64,000 nt of DNA from Nemophila menziesii (GCA_029959085.1 JARWIR010000001.1:19397730-19461729), one strand, 5' to 3'; positions 42,814-55,240 are shown, numbered from the stretch's first letter. Numbers and translations are program-made. Notes: generated by a model from the sequence alone, not told the origin.

Positions 42814-42854
<41 letters not shown>

Positions 42855-45800
42855 CCATCAGGTAATAATATTCTTTTTCCTATGGTCAGAAGTTCCTTTT
42901 TTGCAGACTCATGGCCCCACCCTACCTTATTATTTAGATGTACACAAAGTGAGTGTATCTGCAAGGACAATGACTCTTCTTAAAGTTACGTTTTAATCAG
43001 GCCTGATTTCTACTTGTGTTTTCGACAAGTATACCATTGTGAATCATATATCTTTTTATATACATGATGATGTTAAAGGAAGTTAGATGAATTAAGTGAA
43101 TTACTTATTTTCAAAGAGAAGTTTCATGGCATTGGATGAGCTAAAGGGAGAAAAAATAGGTGTAAATGAGGTGATAATGAAATGAAGCGGGATAATATGG
43201 TTGAAGAGGAACCTGTGAATTTAGATCACGCAATTGTCGCACTGCTTGTGGAGATCCATCCATGAAATATAATCCTCCAGATAGCGCCACTCGTATGTCA
43301 ACCCGATTAAGTTCTATTTCTGTCAGATTCAGTACCTGCAACAATTAGTATAGACACCATTATGTCAAAACTAGAGAAAAGACCATATATGCACTTAGGT
43401 ACATATAGTGCAATTTTTGCATAATATAGGGACCTATAGTGCAATTGACATGTCTTCATTCATATAATCTTCACTGTAGATCAGCTTAATGAAAACTTGA
43501 AAACTGCTAGATCTAAGAAGAGATTCTATCTAACCTTTAAATGGAGGGTAATCCTTCCATCATTAGGGTCAGCTAAATGATATGCTTCAACATAGCAAGG
43601 ATCACTGGAACCAGTCAAAGTGTATGCACTTGGAGGGATTTTAAGTAATGTTGTTGAATCAGACCCTTGAGTTAACAATAACGTTAATTCATTAGGATCA
43701 GGTCTCCAAAGTTCTGAAATTGCTTTGTGAATCAGTCCTTCAAGTTTGCGGTCCTGAGCTGAAGATGCTTCGTCAAATTGAACAGTTAATTTGTGGTGGC
43801 TGAAAGGGTAGTCTCCTCTTGCTTCACTACAACCTGCCCACCTAAGAAGAGAACAGGACATTATGCAATTAAAAAAAAGACTTATTTGCACTATAAGTCC
43901 TTATATTATGCAAAAATTGCAACATAAGTCCCTAAATTATGCAATAATTGCAACACAGGCCTTGTTAAATTTTTTAGAACTAATTACAATATTAGTCCCT
44001 ACGTTATACAAAATAAACCTATAAAATGTTATAGAAAAAACAAAATATTTCAAAAGTTGGGGGGGCCAAGTGAAGATTCTGAAAATTTGAGGGGGTGAAA
44101 TAGTAATAATAATTTATGCCTATGTGTATGTAGTCATGAGACTCGAGGTGGGACCGGGCTAGGGTGAGATAAAACGAGGATAGAACACTCACTTGCTTTC
44201 TGGATGAGTGGAGACATATTTGATCCTCTGCAATGTTAATCTGCATTGGTGCTTGTTGACAGAATCAGCTAACGGGCTGCTCCTAAACTCTTCAAGTTCT
44301 TTAGTTACCAGAAGCCCGGCCCGAATATCCCGTGATCCAAGCCGTTGAGAGCACAATATAACTGCTTGAACATCTTGAAGACGATTTGTAGTGCTTGCAG
44401 ATGAGTCTATGTTGAAAAGAACTTTGTGTATATTAGCTATTATGATGTTGAGTGGGTCCTCCGGATCATCAGATAAAAGTGGGTCCAATCCTTCTATATC
44501 AATGTGTTCTCCAATAGCCCAGATAAGTCGTGCACAAACTCTCGGTGTACTCACCTGTCAAATGTTCAAATAATAAGCAAATCGATGAAAAGTAAAAAAG
44601 TAAAAAATCTAAGAGCTTGTGGTTTCAACGTATTAATGGTCTATCAGGGGCAGATCCAGAGATTTACTTTGATGGGGTCTCATTAATAATAATTTTTCTC
44701 AATAATTATGATACAACACGTTTATTTTTTAGGCAAATAGAGAAATACACATGAAAAAATGTAACTAATGGCTTCATTGTTGAAGCTATTATTATCATTA
44801 GTGCTAGAAAAAGAAACTATGTTTACATAATAATCGTCCAATAGCCTTAAGAAATGACTTCAAGCTCATAGAAAATAGTGCAACTGAATAATATAAAGCA
44901 GCATAATAGTCTAAATGTGTCCTATACTCCTCCTCATAAAGTTTTGAGTATAAACAATATACTCAGAATTGATCAATCACTTATATGTCCCTATATTAAT
45001 TTTGAGTTAATTGTACTTTAGGGTCCCTATACTATGCAAAGTTTGTACTGTATGTGCTTATATTAATTCTGAGTTAGTTGTACTATAGGCCCCTGTCCTA
45101 TGCAAAGATTGTATTATAGGTCTATTTATTAAGCAAAAACTGCAGTATAGGTCCCTAGCTTTTCCATATTTATACATATCTCAAATGCAAGGAAGGACAA
45201 GGGAATTAGGCTGGGCTCATTTGATAAGGTATGAGATTAATATATCAAGAAGTATTTCTCGGCTTCAAATTGTGTGGTAATCTATAATTAAGTGTACTAT
45301 AGGTCCCTATCTTATGCAAATATTCTATTATATGTCCCTATCTTAATTTTTTGAGTTAATTGCATTATAAGTCTTATATTTTGCAAAATAACCTCTCTAT
45401 ACATACATCATACAAACAGCAATTATATACTCTAAAACTAAAACTTTAACGTACCTCGCGTAGATCTTTAACAAGTTCACGTTGCAATTTTTGCAGACGA
45501 GTTTCATTTAGAATCTGATCCTGAGATGCTCCATCTTTGACTTTTTTAACACCTCCCCTCGTATCATAAATATGGCAAAGTCTGACCAACAATTTCAAAT
45601 AGCAATCAATTGCATAAGTTCGACCTTGACAATCCCATTTAACACATGGCCTACACACTTCCACTACTTCTAGAGCAGGCTCTGTCCAATTCAAAGCACC
45701 ATAACCAGTTCCATAAGCTAAAGCTCCTATTACTCTGCTTTCCATACCTGAATTCTTCTGTTCAGGTAATGGTAAGGATAATTGAAAGCAACTCTCAACT

Positions 45801-47397
45801 AACATAGCTACTAATTCTTCTCTGAATAAGCTTTTGCTTGTTGTGCTATTAAGATCTTCTTTTATTCTTGCATCTTCGAAAAGTGAAACTATATCAGTTC
45901 CTGGAAGAGGTTTTTGACCTCTACGAACACCTTCTTTTGCAAAAAGATCCACACATAAAGCTGTTCTACATATGCATGCTAAGGCGTGCATTCGGTCTGA
46001 TTCTGCTCTTAAGTTTCTCACCATAAGAAGCAATCTTTTGAACAGTGAAACCTGCACGCAATGTGGTGATTCAAGTTATGTTTCTGGGATGTGTTAATTG
46101 CACCATTGGTCCCTGTGGTATGTGCAACAGCCACATGTACCCAAAATAGCAGATATAGAGGGGTATATTTGGCTATTTTGCATAACACGGAGACACCAAT
46201 GGTGCAATTTACCCTTGACGGATTATAGCTTTATGCTCAATAGGTATAACAACAGATAAAAAGATTACATACCTGCATACTAAGATCAAGCAGGTGCAAA
46301 TTTGTAACTACAGCTCTAACTATACTTTCTCGAGCTGAGGAAAACTCTTGCCTATCCCAAAGAGTAAGAATTGCAATGATAGATGTTGATGCCCATTCAG
46401 GTTTCCCACCAGGTACATCAGCTAAGTACAACATGTTAATACCCACCTCAAAAATCAATGCGGGATCCAATGAAGATGACAAGAAAGGCACCATATGTGA
46501 GACCACATCTGAGACTCCAACAAATCTCTCAGCATTAGTATCCAATGTACTCTCAGTTCCGCTTTTATATGATCTTGAAAGCTTCTTAATAACTTCGATT
46601 GAACCCGAAGCTACAGCCTTTACTGCATACACTAATGGATGAACTGTTGCCCTGAAATTCTCGACAGGGAGAACCAAAGATCTTGACATTAATGCGTTCC
46701 TTTTCCTCCAAACAAACTCCACCATTGATGAAACATAATTTGAACGTATAGCTACTGAGTTTTCACTATCCACGAGCTTATCACCAGCTAAACGGCTCAT
46801 TCTTTTCGAATCAAACTCCTGAAACAACCTCCCAACAGACTCGAAAGCTACTTTAGAGACTGCGTCAGACTTATCTAACATATTCTGACCTATCCTAGTC
46901 CACCAATTTGAAACCCTATCTAACAAATTCATGTTATTCTCACATAATGTAACTAAATCATCACGTGCAAGGATACAGCCAAGGGTTTCAGTAATCGCGA
47001 ATCGGAGATTATCACTATGAGAATCGAAACAACTCGAGATTTCTTTATTACAATCAGAAATGAGTTTACCTAAACGATATGAAGGTATAGCAGCAAGGAT
47101 CGAGACGGCAGCGGCAGTGACGTCAGGATCAGGAAAGCTGAGATCATTACGAATTCCGATGCAAACTATCTCCCATAGATCAGCAGTTAGTCGAGTGGAT
47201 CGAATTAAGTCAAATGCTAGCTTCTTTGATATGGCGGAAGCCGGCGAGGCTACAATCTCTTCCACGGCGGATTTAGCAATGACAGAGATGTCGCGTCCGG
47301 CAGCGGATTGCTGGAGAGCTTGGAGTAGCGCACCGGATTGACGGAGAGCATCGTTAGAACGCAGGTCTGCTTGGATCTGAGCATACAGTATATCCAT
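40988..47397 (-). CDS. TPLATE: TPLATE, adaptor-like subunit of the endocytic TPLATE (TSET) complex
   Basis: Plant TPLATE is the large trunk subunit of an octameric adaptor complex that works with AP-2 and clathrin at the plasma membrane and cell plate. Seven exons join in frame: 46273-47397, 45455-46051, 44193-44554, 43535-43841, 43213-43335, 41827-42282 and 40988-41527. They give 1169 residues against about 1176 in Arabidopsis. The N-terminal exon encodes an adaptin-like helical solenoid (MDILYAQIQADLRSNDALR, ETLGCILARDD, RLFQEFDSKRMSRLAGD). Middle exons carry YGALNWTEPALEVVEVCRP and YPFSHHKLTVQF. The C-terminal appendage-like part has ILRCQPYKIPLTELLLP. The tail has an 11-Asp run (residues 1102-1112) followed by Lys and acidic stretches, ending KVN. 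The introns are loaded with small repeats. Confidence 0.96.
42590..45390. repeat. recurrent 'TAGGTCCCTAT...TATGCAAA.ATTGCA' repeats in TPLATE introns
   Basis: Units of roughly 35-45 bp containing (a)taggtccctat followed by tatgcaaaaattgca or a close form occur singly or in tandem at about 42596-42665, 43385-43452, 43890-43960, 44995-45160 and 45295-45390. These fall in four introns. Accompanying blocks such as aagtgaagatt..gaaaattt..ggggg at 41680-41730 and 44060-44100 recur too. They look like pieces of one mobile family inserted repeatedly. Confidence 0.6.
42806..42853. repeat. T18-G30 homopolymer tract in TPLATE intron 5
   Basis: Eighteen T are followed directly by thirty G on the plus strand (42806-42823, 42824-42853). 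TPLATE is transcribed from the other strand, so the G run is on the template and the pre-mRNA would contain C30A18. A pure G run of this length is exceptional; it may be real or an assembly or sequencing artefact. Confidence 0.9.
46094..46211. mobile_element. small MITE in TPLATE intron 1
   Basis: 118 bp with inverted ends: ttaattgcaccattggtccc and, from the right, taaattgcaccattggtgtc. It contains the word gtatatttggctatt, which recurs in CSN3 introns 1 and 2 (about 37044 and 37525). Confidence 0.6.
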
Positions 47398-47832
47398 TTT
47401 TACGTAAACTCAAAGCATTAATCAATTTATGAAGAGCCTTAATGTTATCAAAATTAAGCTTATGCTTAAACTCGGATGACCGGCAATTCTCTACGGTGAG
47501 AGTCAACAAGAGAGCGGTTTGATCACGGTGAGTTGCTGCAACACTCTGGGGAGTAGTACTTTCGACTTTGCTTTAGGTAGTTGTACCTTTGCTAGTTTCG
47601 TTGAAATAGGCCATTCATTTCATTTTATATTCAAATTTTTTCATTAAAAGCATAAAATTACACACATATTCATATTGATACCCTACACATTAAATTTCTA
47701 TATTGTTAAAGCCAATTTTTTTTTTTTTTTTAAATTAAAACATAATTTAAATTAATTAAAATTACTATTACAATAAAATAGGTTTTTTGTTCTTAACCTA
47801 TGCCTTCAATTACAAAATCAAGCTCATGTAAA
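47398..47832 (-). other. 5' flank and promoter region of TPLATE
   Basis: Non-coding sequence upstream of the TPLATE start. T-rich and A-rich runs follow at about 47716-47740. I see no distinctive motif. Confidence 0.4.
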
Positions 47833-49430
47833 TTAAAAAAAGGAGGGGGTTGGATTTGAAATCCAATTACTCCTAAGGTCGACAAGTCTTCCTACTTTAG
47901 CGATATGATCTACTGCTTTGTTGAATTTCTTTGAAACAAATTGGAAATTTATATCAATGTTGCGCACTAAACTTTGAATATCTTCAAAAACATGGAGAAG
48001 ATGACGATTATCAAACTTTGTGTCCTTCATTAACGGCATTATGAGGCTAAGATAGTCATTCCTCAAAACGAATTTTGCACCTTGTTGTGATGTTGCTTCA
48101 ATTAATGCATTGCGAACTCCGATTGCTTTCGCTTATTCCGGAAAATGTGCTTTGAACTTTCAATATCTTCCTCCCAAAAAATGGCCCTTTTTGTCACTAA
48201 AGATACAAGCAGAAGAAGCACAGTTAGCCAATTCCTATTCTAGAGAAATTGGCCATGACACTGTCAAAAGTATATCCTTATAGGATGTATTACATCGTCT
48301 AACATTTTTTGTTACACGAATCAACCAGTTGATTCGTAAACTTTGGAATATGCTGAAAAGTAATAAAAGAGTTATTCATATCCAATTCCTTAATCCTCTT
48401 GACGACCGATTGATAACTCGCATAATAACGATGTTGTTTGAATAGATAGTATTATGGATTCCATGAACATATGTTGTTTCCGTAGCTTTTACAATTATCA
48501 TAGTATTTCTTTCTTCATGTTCTCTACACATTATAATTTCACCCGATGATACATCTTATCTAGTTAAGTTATTTTTTACTAGTACGACTCCTATAACTGG
48601 AGTAGGTTTTACAAAGGAGGCATCACAGAAAAATTCAAAGTCTGTGCTTGCAGGTTTCGGTTGTTGTACTCAGTGTTCTAAAAATCGGCCTAGGCGGCCG
48701 CCTAGGCGTTATAAGGTAGTGTAACTTCTAGAAATGGCCCAATCGGCCTCCAGGCGGTCCTAGAAAGTCATAGGCTCTGGAAGCTAAAAAAATTAAAAAA
48801 TCCATTTCTAATACAAAAAATTAAAAAAATCTGGTTTTTAACACAAAAAAACCTGGTTTTAACACAAAAAAATTATATTAATATATTTTAAAAATTATAT
48901 AAACCCAAACAAATATTTAAACAAAAATTAAAACCGCTTAGCAAGAAAACGCTCTGCCTAAGCGCTTGCCTAGTCCCATAGGCGCTCGAAGGTGGTCAAC
49001 TGCCCGCCTAGCGCCTAGCTCCTTTTAGAATACTGGTTGTACCATAGCAGATGCGGATATGGGTACTAAATCCTAACCCGGATATTTCCAACCTATACCA
49101 TATAGTTATGTTATTTGGTGATCGATTCTTTTAATTATGTGGTTGACATCAACACTCATTCCTTCACGATGCCAAGTCATCTTTGCTTTCTATATATTCC
49201 ACAGGGCAAACATGACATATCAGGTTATAATTTGTTTATCCCATCCCGCTTTTACGTCAGTGTATTAATCCATTCTCCATTTCTGATCTTAAGGCATTAA
49301 ATTTGGTTAGAGGCTCTTCGGATCTTAGTCATCCAGTTAAAGCTTTTGGTATTCTTATCCCCTTCATAAATATGCCTCTTCGAGACCTGTTGGAGAATAA
49401 TCCTTCTGGTATTTGATATTGCTAGACCAT
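47833..49430 (-). pseudogene. plant RNase H-like (LINE/RVT_3-type) remnant
   Basis: Minus-strand frames broken by stops spell the RNase H fold of plant non-LTR elements in order: a KKGHFLGG-like strand, EEAKAIGVRNAL-like helix (AKAIGVRNALIEA), the LRNDYLSLIMPL strand, HVFEDIQSLV and finally FNKAVDHIAKVGR. Further upstream pieces lie beyond 49044, on the far side of the hAT element at 48671-49035, which interrupts it. No reverse transcriptase core was recognised. Confidence 0.5.
48671..49035. mobile_element. non-autonomous hAT element with GCCTAGGCG subterminal repeats
   Basis: 365 bp with ends CAGTGTTCTAAAA and, inverted, CAGTATTCTAAAA. It is flanked by an 8-bp duplication gttgtact/gttgtacc (48663-48670, 49036-49043). 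Both subterminal regions are rich in gcctaggcg/cgcctag words around an A-rich centre. No coding capacity. Confidence 0.85.
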
Positions 49431-51391
49431 CAGTAAAAATATGTTAAAATGTGCCTGGAAAAGGATATTTTTGGTATATATATATATATATATTGGTATA
49501 AATTTCCTAAATGGTCTATAAACTATAAGTTAGTTGGTATCAAAAGATCTAAAATTACCCAAATGGTTACTGGCCCACCATTGTTCCTCGAGTTTATGCT
49601 TACGTTGTCGGGATGATAGTATTTTATATGCGTGAGACATCGTTTTTTTAGGTTTTATAATGAAAAGTCTAGACTTATGTCACTATTTACATGTTCTTAA
49701 CTTTATTATGTGTATTGTTCTACTTTTAGATGATTTGATATCTTCTGTAATGTGTATGAATCGATGGAATGAAACGTGCAACATCCACATACGTGCTCGC
49801 GAACTGATAAGCAAGAGAGGCCTAGAAACAACACTGGGACAACTTGGGACAACCTACAAAGAAAAGAATAAGTTGTGAGTTTTTTAAGAAAGTTGGGCTA
49901 AAAATGCAACTGTGGCCACAATCGGGTTCTTCCTGGCATCAACCAAGTTCATGCTTGTCGCGACGAGTTCAACCTGGAAACAACCAAAGAAGAAGTCTGG
50001 CACGAAAAGATGCTAGATGACCGTGACCACTTGTTCAATTTTGTGAAACTAACTTTGATTTTAAGTAAAAAAAATGGATCTTGACCCAAGACTTTGACTA
50101 GTTATGTTTTGAAATTTACATTGAGAAAAAGTTGTTGTTACAACACAATTTTTGTCATATGGGAAACTTTATTGGGCATATCATCGGAGGTGAAGAGAAG
50201 ACACACATTTGTAATTCTTGTTTTCAATTATTTCTATGGTTAATCATCCATTAATTACAATGATTAATCTTTCCATTATGAGTTAATCCTTTAATTTGGG
50301 GTGTTTTTATAGTAAAACTTATTGATACATATTTGTTTAGAATACTGTTGGGATTAATGTTTTAATGTTTTTTTGTTACATAGGAGGGTCACTTTGGACT
50401 TGGAGTCAATGCCTCGGTTCAAACCTGCACCAGTAGATTGGTTGACCAAGGCCCTGTCCAGTAAGTTAATCCCATCTGGTTACATTTAAATGTTTTTTAG
50501 AACTACCATTAAATTATATTATGTATTCTTTTTATTTCCTTTGCAATGGACACTAGAATTGCCCTAACTTTTATTCAACGCAGGGGGGGGGATTTAATTA
50601 GTGCAATTAAATATCAATTCATGTTGTGAGTTTATGTTAAAGTGTTTTAGTTCTCAGTGGGGGTGATTATAAGTAATTAGGTAACAACGGTAGCTTAAAT
50701 TCTAAACTAAACGAACTAATATGCTCAATAATTGGAGAAATTTACTAGCTAGTATCATTTAACGATGATATATGTATTAGTTACGAAATCCTAAGTCAAG
50801 CAATTTCACAAACACGTGGAATATATAAAACATAAAGAGTAAGGAAGTTGACACTGAATTCCTAGTGGTTAGCTTAATGGTTACTCAGCTACCTAAGGTT
50901 TTTTCGTCCTTACAGGTATAAGTCCTTTTCACTAATATTATCCTCAATCACCTTGCACCGTGTAGGTTGTGATTATAACCTTTAAACCTTATAAAACCTT
51001 TCAGAATCATCTTTGTGTCACCACGAAGAACAATATTTTTCAAAGATGCGGATATTCTCTCGAGTCAAGAGGCTTTACAAATGTTTTAAATGAGAATTAC
51101 AACCTATACAATACTACCCAATGAGTATATTAACTAATGTATACACACTTTAAGCTTTCAAAAGATGATTTAGATGAGGTTGGAAGTGTCTTGGCCACTT
51201 TTCTCTTTAAAGATATGAACATATGCTTTAATGGTGGTTAAATAGGTGAAATGATGAGTTGAACATGGTGTGGTATGTATAGACTTAGAGCTCTAATGGT
51301 AATAATTTTATATAATTAATGCAACTCGGTCGACCAATAGTAAGGAGCGGTCTATCGGTTAATTGACATGCCAACATTTGATTGTAGTATT
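49431..51391. other. intergenic, no gene recognised
   Basis: A+T-rich, with an (AT)n microsatellite at about 49473-49494 and short G runs at about 50584. No conserved coding segment was seen on either strand, although short spliced-exon-like pieces around 50390-50460 cannot be excluded. Confidence 0.45.
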
Positions 51392-53114
51392 CGATGTCTC
51401 CTCTTTTGTGATAGATTAATCTACTCACAATACATCCTTTTGAGGGTTTACTAGACCCAAGTGAGGTTTTTTTTCTTTCTAATATTCGTCATATCTTGCT
51501 TTTCTACATTCTTTTGGACATATTGTTATTTATCGAGTTATTGTTCTTTAATTGTGTGTTAAGTGTGTAGCTTGTAGGTACCTGATTGACACTAGAGTCT
51601 GAGGAGATGAGGAGAAGTCAAAAGATCAATTCCAAACCCAACATTGGGAAAGCTAGAGAGTTTACCAAAAAAATCTCGACGTCATATTGTTCGAGTTACC
51701 ATGATTAATTGGTCAAATATTTTGAAAAAAATCCTTTTTATTCGGATAGAGATTGAAGTCAGTGACGCGTGAGAGGTGACAGAAGACAAATCGGAGTTGA
51801 GATAAGAAAGTTATGACCTTTGCTTCCATCGTGACTCAAACTTGGACAACTCTGGCTAAAAACGGGTTGGGCTATTTTTAAACCGAATAATGCTGGGTAT
51901 CACCCAAAAAGAAATCACCCAAAAATCACCTATGGTGTGGATCCTGGGTGGTCTAATCATGCAATTCCTCTTTCTTAGATATTTTTTTCTCTCTCTTGTA
52001 TGATTGGACCGTCTAGGATCCACATCATGGGTGATTTCTGGGTGATTGCTTTTTGGGTGATACCCAACATTACTCTTTGAAACCAACTAAGTGAGTCCAT
52101 AATGCCCCAGATATTTTTGGCCAAGTATATAAGCATATTAGAAGCTCCCATTTCAGTATACTTCCATTTTTATCAAATTTTTCAACAAAGAAGGGAGCAA
52201 AAACGTCTGGAGAGCCAAAGAAGTTAAGAAGGGTTTCCACCCAATTTCATCATTCTCCGCCATTCCACAACCATTCTAATCCATATTTTGGGTTAATTTT
52301 ATTTTGTTTTATTTTCTAAACATGATTTTAGCATTAGTTTTCATTATGTTTCAGTTTATTCCTATGCTCGAAACTTGCAATGGGTATAAACTCAAATTAA
52401 TTATTTTATGTTATTTGATTTTAGGATATTATATCATTGAGATGAATTGAGGATCATTTTCTGTTGATTATATATATTTTCTATTCGTGCCTTGATCACG
52501 TACGGAATAGTATTGGACTTTTGGTTATCACCTTGATGGGGGTCAGATTTCAGAACTAGTATATGAGCGTCTAGTGTGCGGTAGTGAACCGAGAGGTCTT
52601 GCCTAGCTAGATAGTAAACAAGGTTTGAACATTTGGAATATGAAAGCATTCAGAGTGTACACTCAGAAGAAGTCTCCAGGGACGTAGAATTGCTCTCTAA
52701 GCTACTTCGATGGGAGTTAGAGAGATCTTTAAATCCCGGCTAGTGTGTAAAGCCTAATTCGCCTTTGTATCAAATAATGTTTGAATAGTTGATTATGGGA
52801 ATTCCCGCAATAATCAATAATATCTTTCTCCACTTTCTTGTTGTATAGCATTTTAATTATGTTTTATTTTAGTTGAATATTTAGTTTATTTCATTTACTC
52901 CTCAAACAAAAACTCAAAAATATTACCTTTACTTTATTTCCTTGCAACTTTTTACATCATTAGTCTTGTAAAATAGATTAATCTTAACTTTGATAGTCCT
53001 TGTGTATGGAAACGAAAATCCCTAGTACTTATTTTAAAAATACCCGTACACTTCACCCTCCAGTAGCGTTGGTTTTATATCATGCTTAGAATTACCCCCT
53101 ACGTGTCGCCTCAA
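51392..53114 (+). repeat. diverged LTR of family A (copy 3)
   Basis: It begins cgatgtctcctc where copies 1 and 2 begin TGATGTCTCC. It shares internal blocks with them (tgcctagctagatagt, a tttaaatcccggct-like block) and ends in a diverged gtgtcgcctca region. It is more eroded than the other copies; the end points are approximate and no target duplication was found. A MITE is nested at 51888-52072. Confidence 0.5.
51888..52072. mobile_element. MITE with about 65-bp terminal inverted repeats
   Basis: 185 bp. The ends TAATGCTGGGTATCACCCAA and, inverted, TAATGTTGGGTATCACCCAA continue as strong inverted similarity through tcacc..tg.tgtggatcct. The element could fold into one long hairpin. It is nested in the diverged LTR. 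Confidence 0.88.
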
Positions 53115-53980
53115 TTATGATTTAAAGGCCTTGAGCAAAATTTCAAACTGGGCACTTATATTAGTAAAAATATTTTTTTAGTAAATTAACAAAAAACGCA
53201 ATAGTTACTAGAGTGTTTTGTTTAGCTAAGGCGAGAACAACATCATCAATATTATCTTTACCATTTAGATTTTTTTCATTTATACAAGGCACATTGACGA
53301 TTTTTAAAATAATTCTTGACATGACATCCCATTCTCACGTGAAATAAAATTTAATTTTGTTTCAAAATCACAAATTAGTAAACCTTACATAAAATTAGTA
53401 TAATATTGTACAATTTCATTGTATCTACTAATTACATGTCACTCTCTTAATTATATATTAACTATGTCTCATTCTCTTAATTATATATTAACTATGTATC
53501 ATTCTCTTAACTACGTAGAATATTATTGTATATATATTAACTATATAGTAAAATGTATCAAAAATATTAATATGAATATTATTTAAATTTACGATGAAAA
53601 AGTAGTATCATTAACGTATATATTAGTGTTTTGTCAATAATAGTTATATCTAATATCAAGATAAATTAGTGAAGAAGGTTTCGTGAATTAAAGACATGTC
53701 TCATCTCAACGCTAATATTGACCCTTCCATGTGGATCAAAAGGTTATGTTATATACAATGCTACTTCCATAAGTGGTTAGGTTGTGTATTATGAAAAAAA
53801 AAACGTAATCGCATATGCTTTTAGGTAAGTGAAGAGTTTTTGGAATAACTATCGGACTCGTGTCTTAAAGTTAACTATAATTTTTTATGCACTTACTATA
53901 TGGTGTCATCATCTTTATGGGTGGCACGTGATATGTATAATGATACGAAACTTGATATAAGGTAAGGGAGATGTTTACAT
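53115..53980. other. A+T-rich stretch, no gene seen
   Basis: Contains a short tandem repeat of attctcttaattatatattaa-like units at about 53440-53510. Otherwise featureless; it may belong to the decayed element that follows. Confidence 0.45.
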
Positions 53981-55240
53981 CTCTTTAGGGATGATGATAT
54001 CGCAATCTATTATCATTCTGGGAAGTCGAATACAATAGAAAAGGCTTTTAGTAGGAGACCATCTACTATTACAGCTACGACATTGACAACACAAGTGGAG
54101 TTACTTGGGTAATTTGAGATATTGCAACTGGAGAAAATACTTCCAGGCCGAAAAGTTTGATGGCTCACTTGACCCTTTATCCTAATTTTACCGAGAAAAC
54201 CAAAGTCGCTCAATATGATTATTCATTTTTGCAATAAGTTTGAGCCAAAATTGCTAAAAGGAAATAATCTGAATTTTGAATTCACAATGAGGAGACTTAC
54301 CAATATGGAAATAAATTGTGTGTTCCAAATGATCCATAAATAAGGAAAGCAATTTTAGTAGAAACACATTATTCGAGATTCACAGTACATCTTGGTGGGA
54401 CCAAAACGTATTAAATATCCAAGAATTATGTTGGTGAAATAAAATTAAATGTGACATGAGAGATTTTGTGGCAAGGTGTTAGACTTTCCGAAAGATAAAA
54501 CCTGAAAATTAGAACCCTTCCAAATTATTGCAGATTTAGGGGATTCCAGAATGTAAATGGGATAGCTTGGTGATGGATATTGTTGTAAGATTACTTATTA
54601 CCCAAAACTAACACATTGTCATTTGGTAATTATGGACATATTTACACAAACTGTGCGTTTTTTTCCTATTCTGGTGACGATTCAAAGGAGAAATCGAGAA
54701 AGTTGTACATGATAGAGATAGTACAACTTCCTAAGATGCTGAAAAAACCATATGTAATAGACATCCAAGTTTTACTTCTGGATTTTGGAACACTATGCTT
54801 AATAATAGTTACTAGTCTGAAAGACAAATGACTCTATATGAAACTCTTTATGAAATAGATCTTGATTAACAAAAAGTTAAAGGTCCACAACAAATTGAAG
54901 ATATTACGGAAAAATTAAACTTATTCAAGGTATAATTAAGGGAGCTTGAGATAGACAACAAAATTAAGAAGATTTGAAACGTAAAGTCTTGGAATTCAAA
55001 GAAGGCAATCATGTATTTTTTAAAGTGACACCCGCTAGAATTGTGAGTACATTTAGGATACAAGAAAAACAGAATGCTTTGTATATTTGTACTTTTAAAA
55101 TCTTCGAACACATGGGTAAAGTCGCTTATAAGGTTGCCCTAGCTTCGTCCATGTCAAACACCCACAACGTATATCATATCTCTAAACTGCATAAATACGT
55201 ATTGCAACAGAGCCATATCTTAAAGTATGTCCAATCATAG
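53981..55240 (+). pseudogene. Ty3/gypsy Pol remnant (RNase H to integrase C-terminus)
   Basis: Plus-strand fragments in three frames follow the order of a chromovirus-type Pol. A YHSGKSNTIEKAFSRRPS segment (end of RNase H) is at about 54013. Next come TTLTTQVELLG, NRLCVPND-like and VARCQTCQK-like integrase zinc-region pieces at 54300-54500, the WDSLVMDIVV strand at about 54570, and IEIVQLPKM at about 54715. The best preserved part is the C-terminal FKEGNHVFFKVTPAR...GKVAYKVAL...NTHNVYHISKLHKYV at 54995-55215. Stops and frame shifts are numerous. No LTR could be paired with it; it is cut off by the inverted solo LTR at 55324. Confidence 0.8.

Noticed and set aside
44640..44900. possible additional gene fragment in TPLATE intron 2
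   Set aside because: The ggggcagatccagag word and what follows look like repeat debris with no coding similarity.
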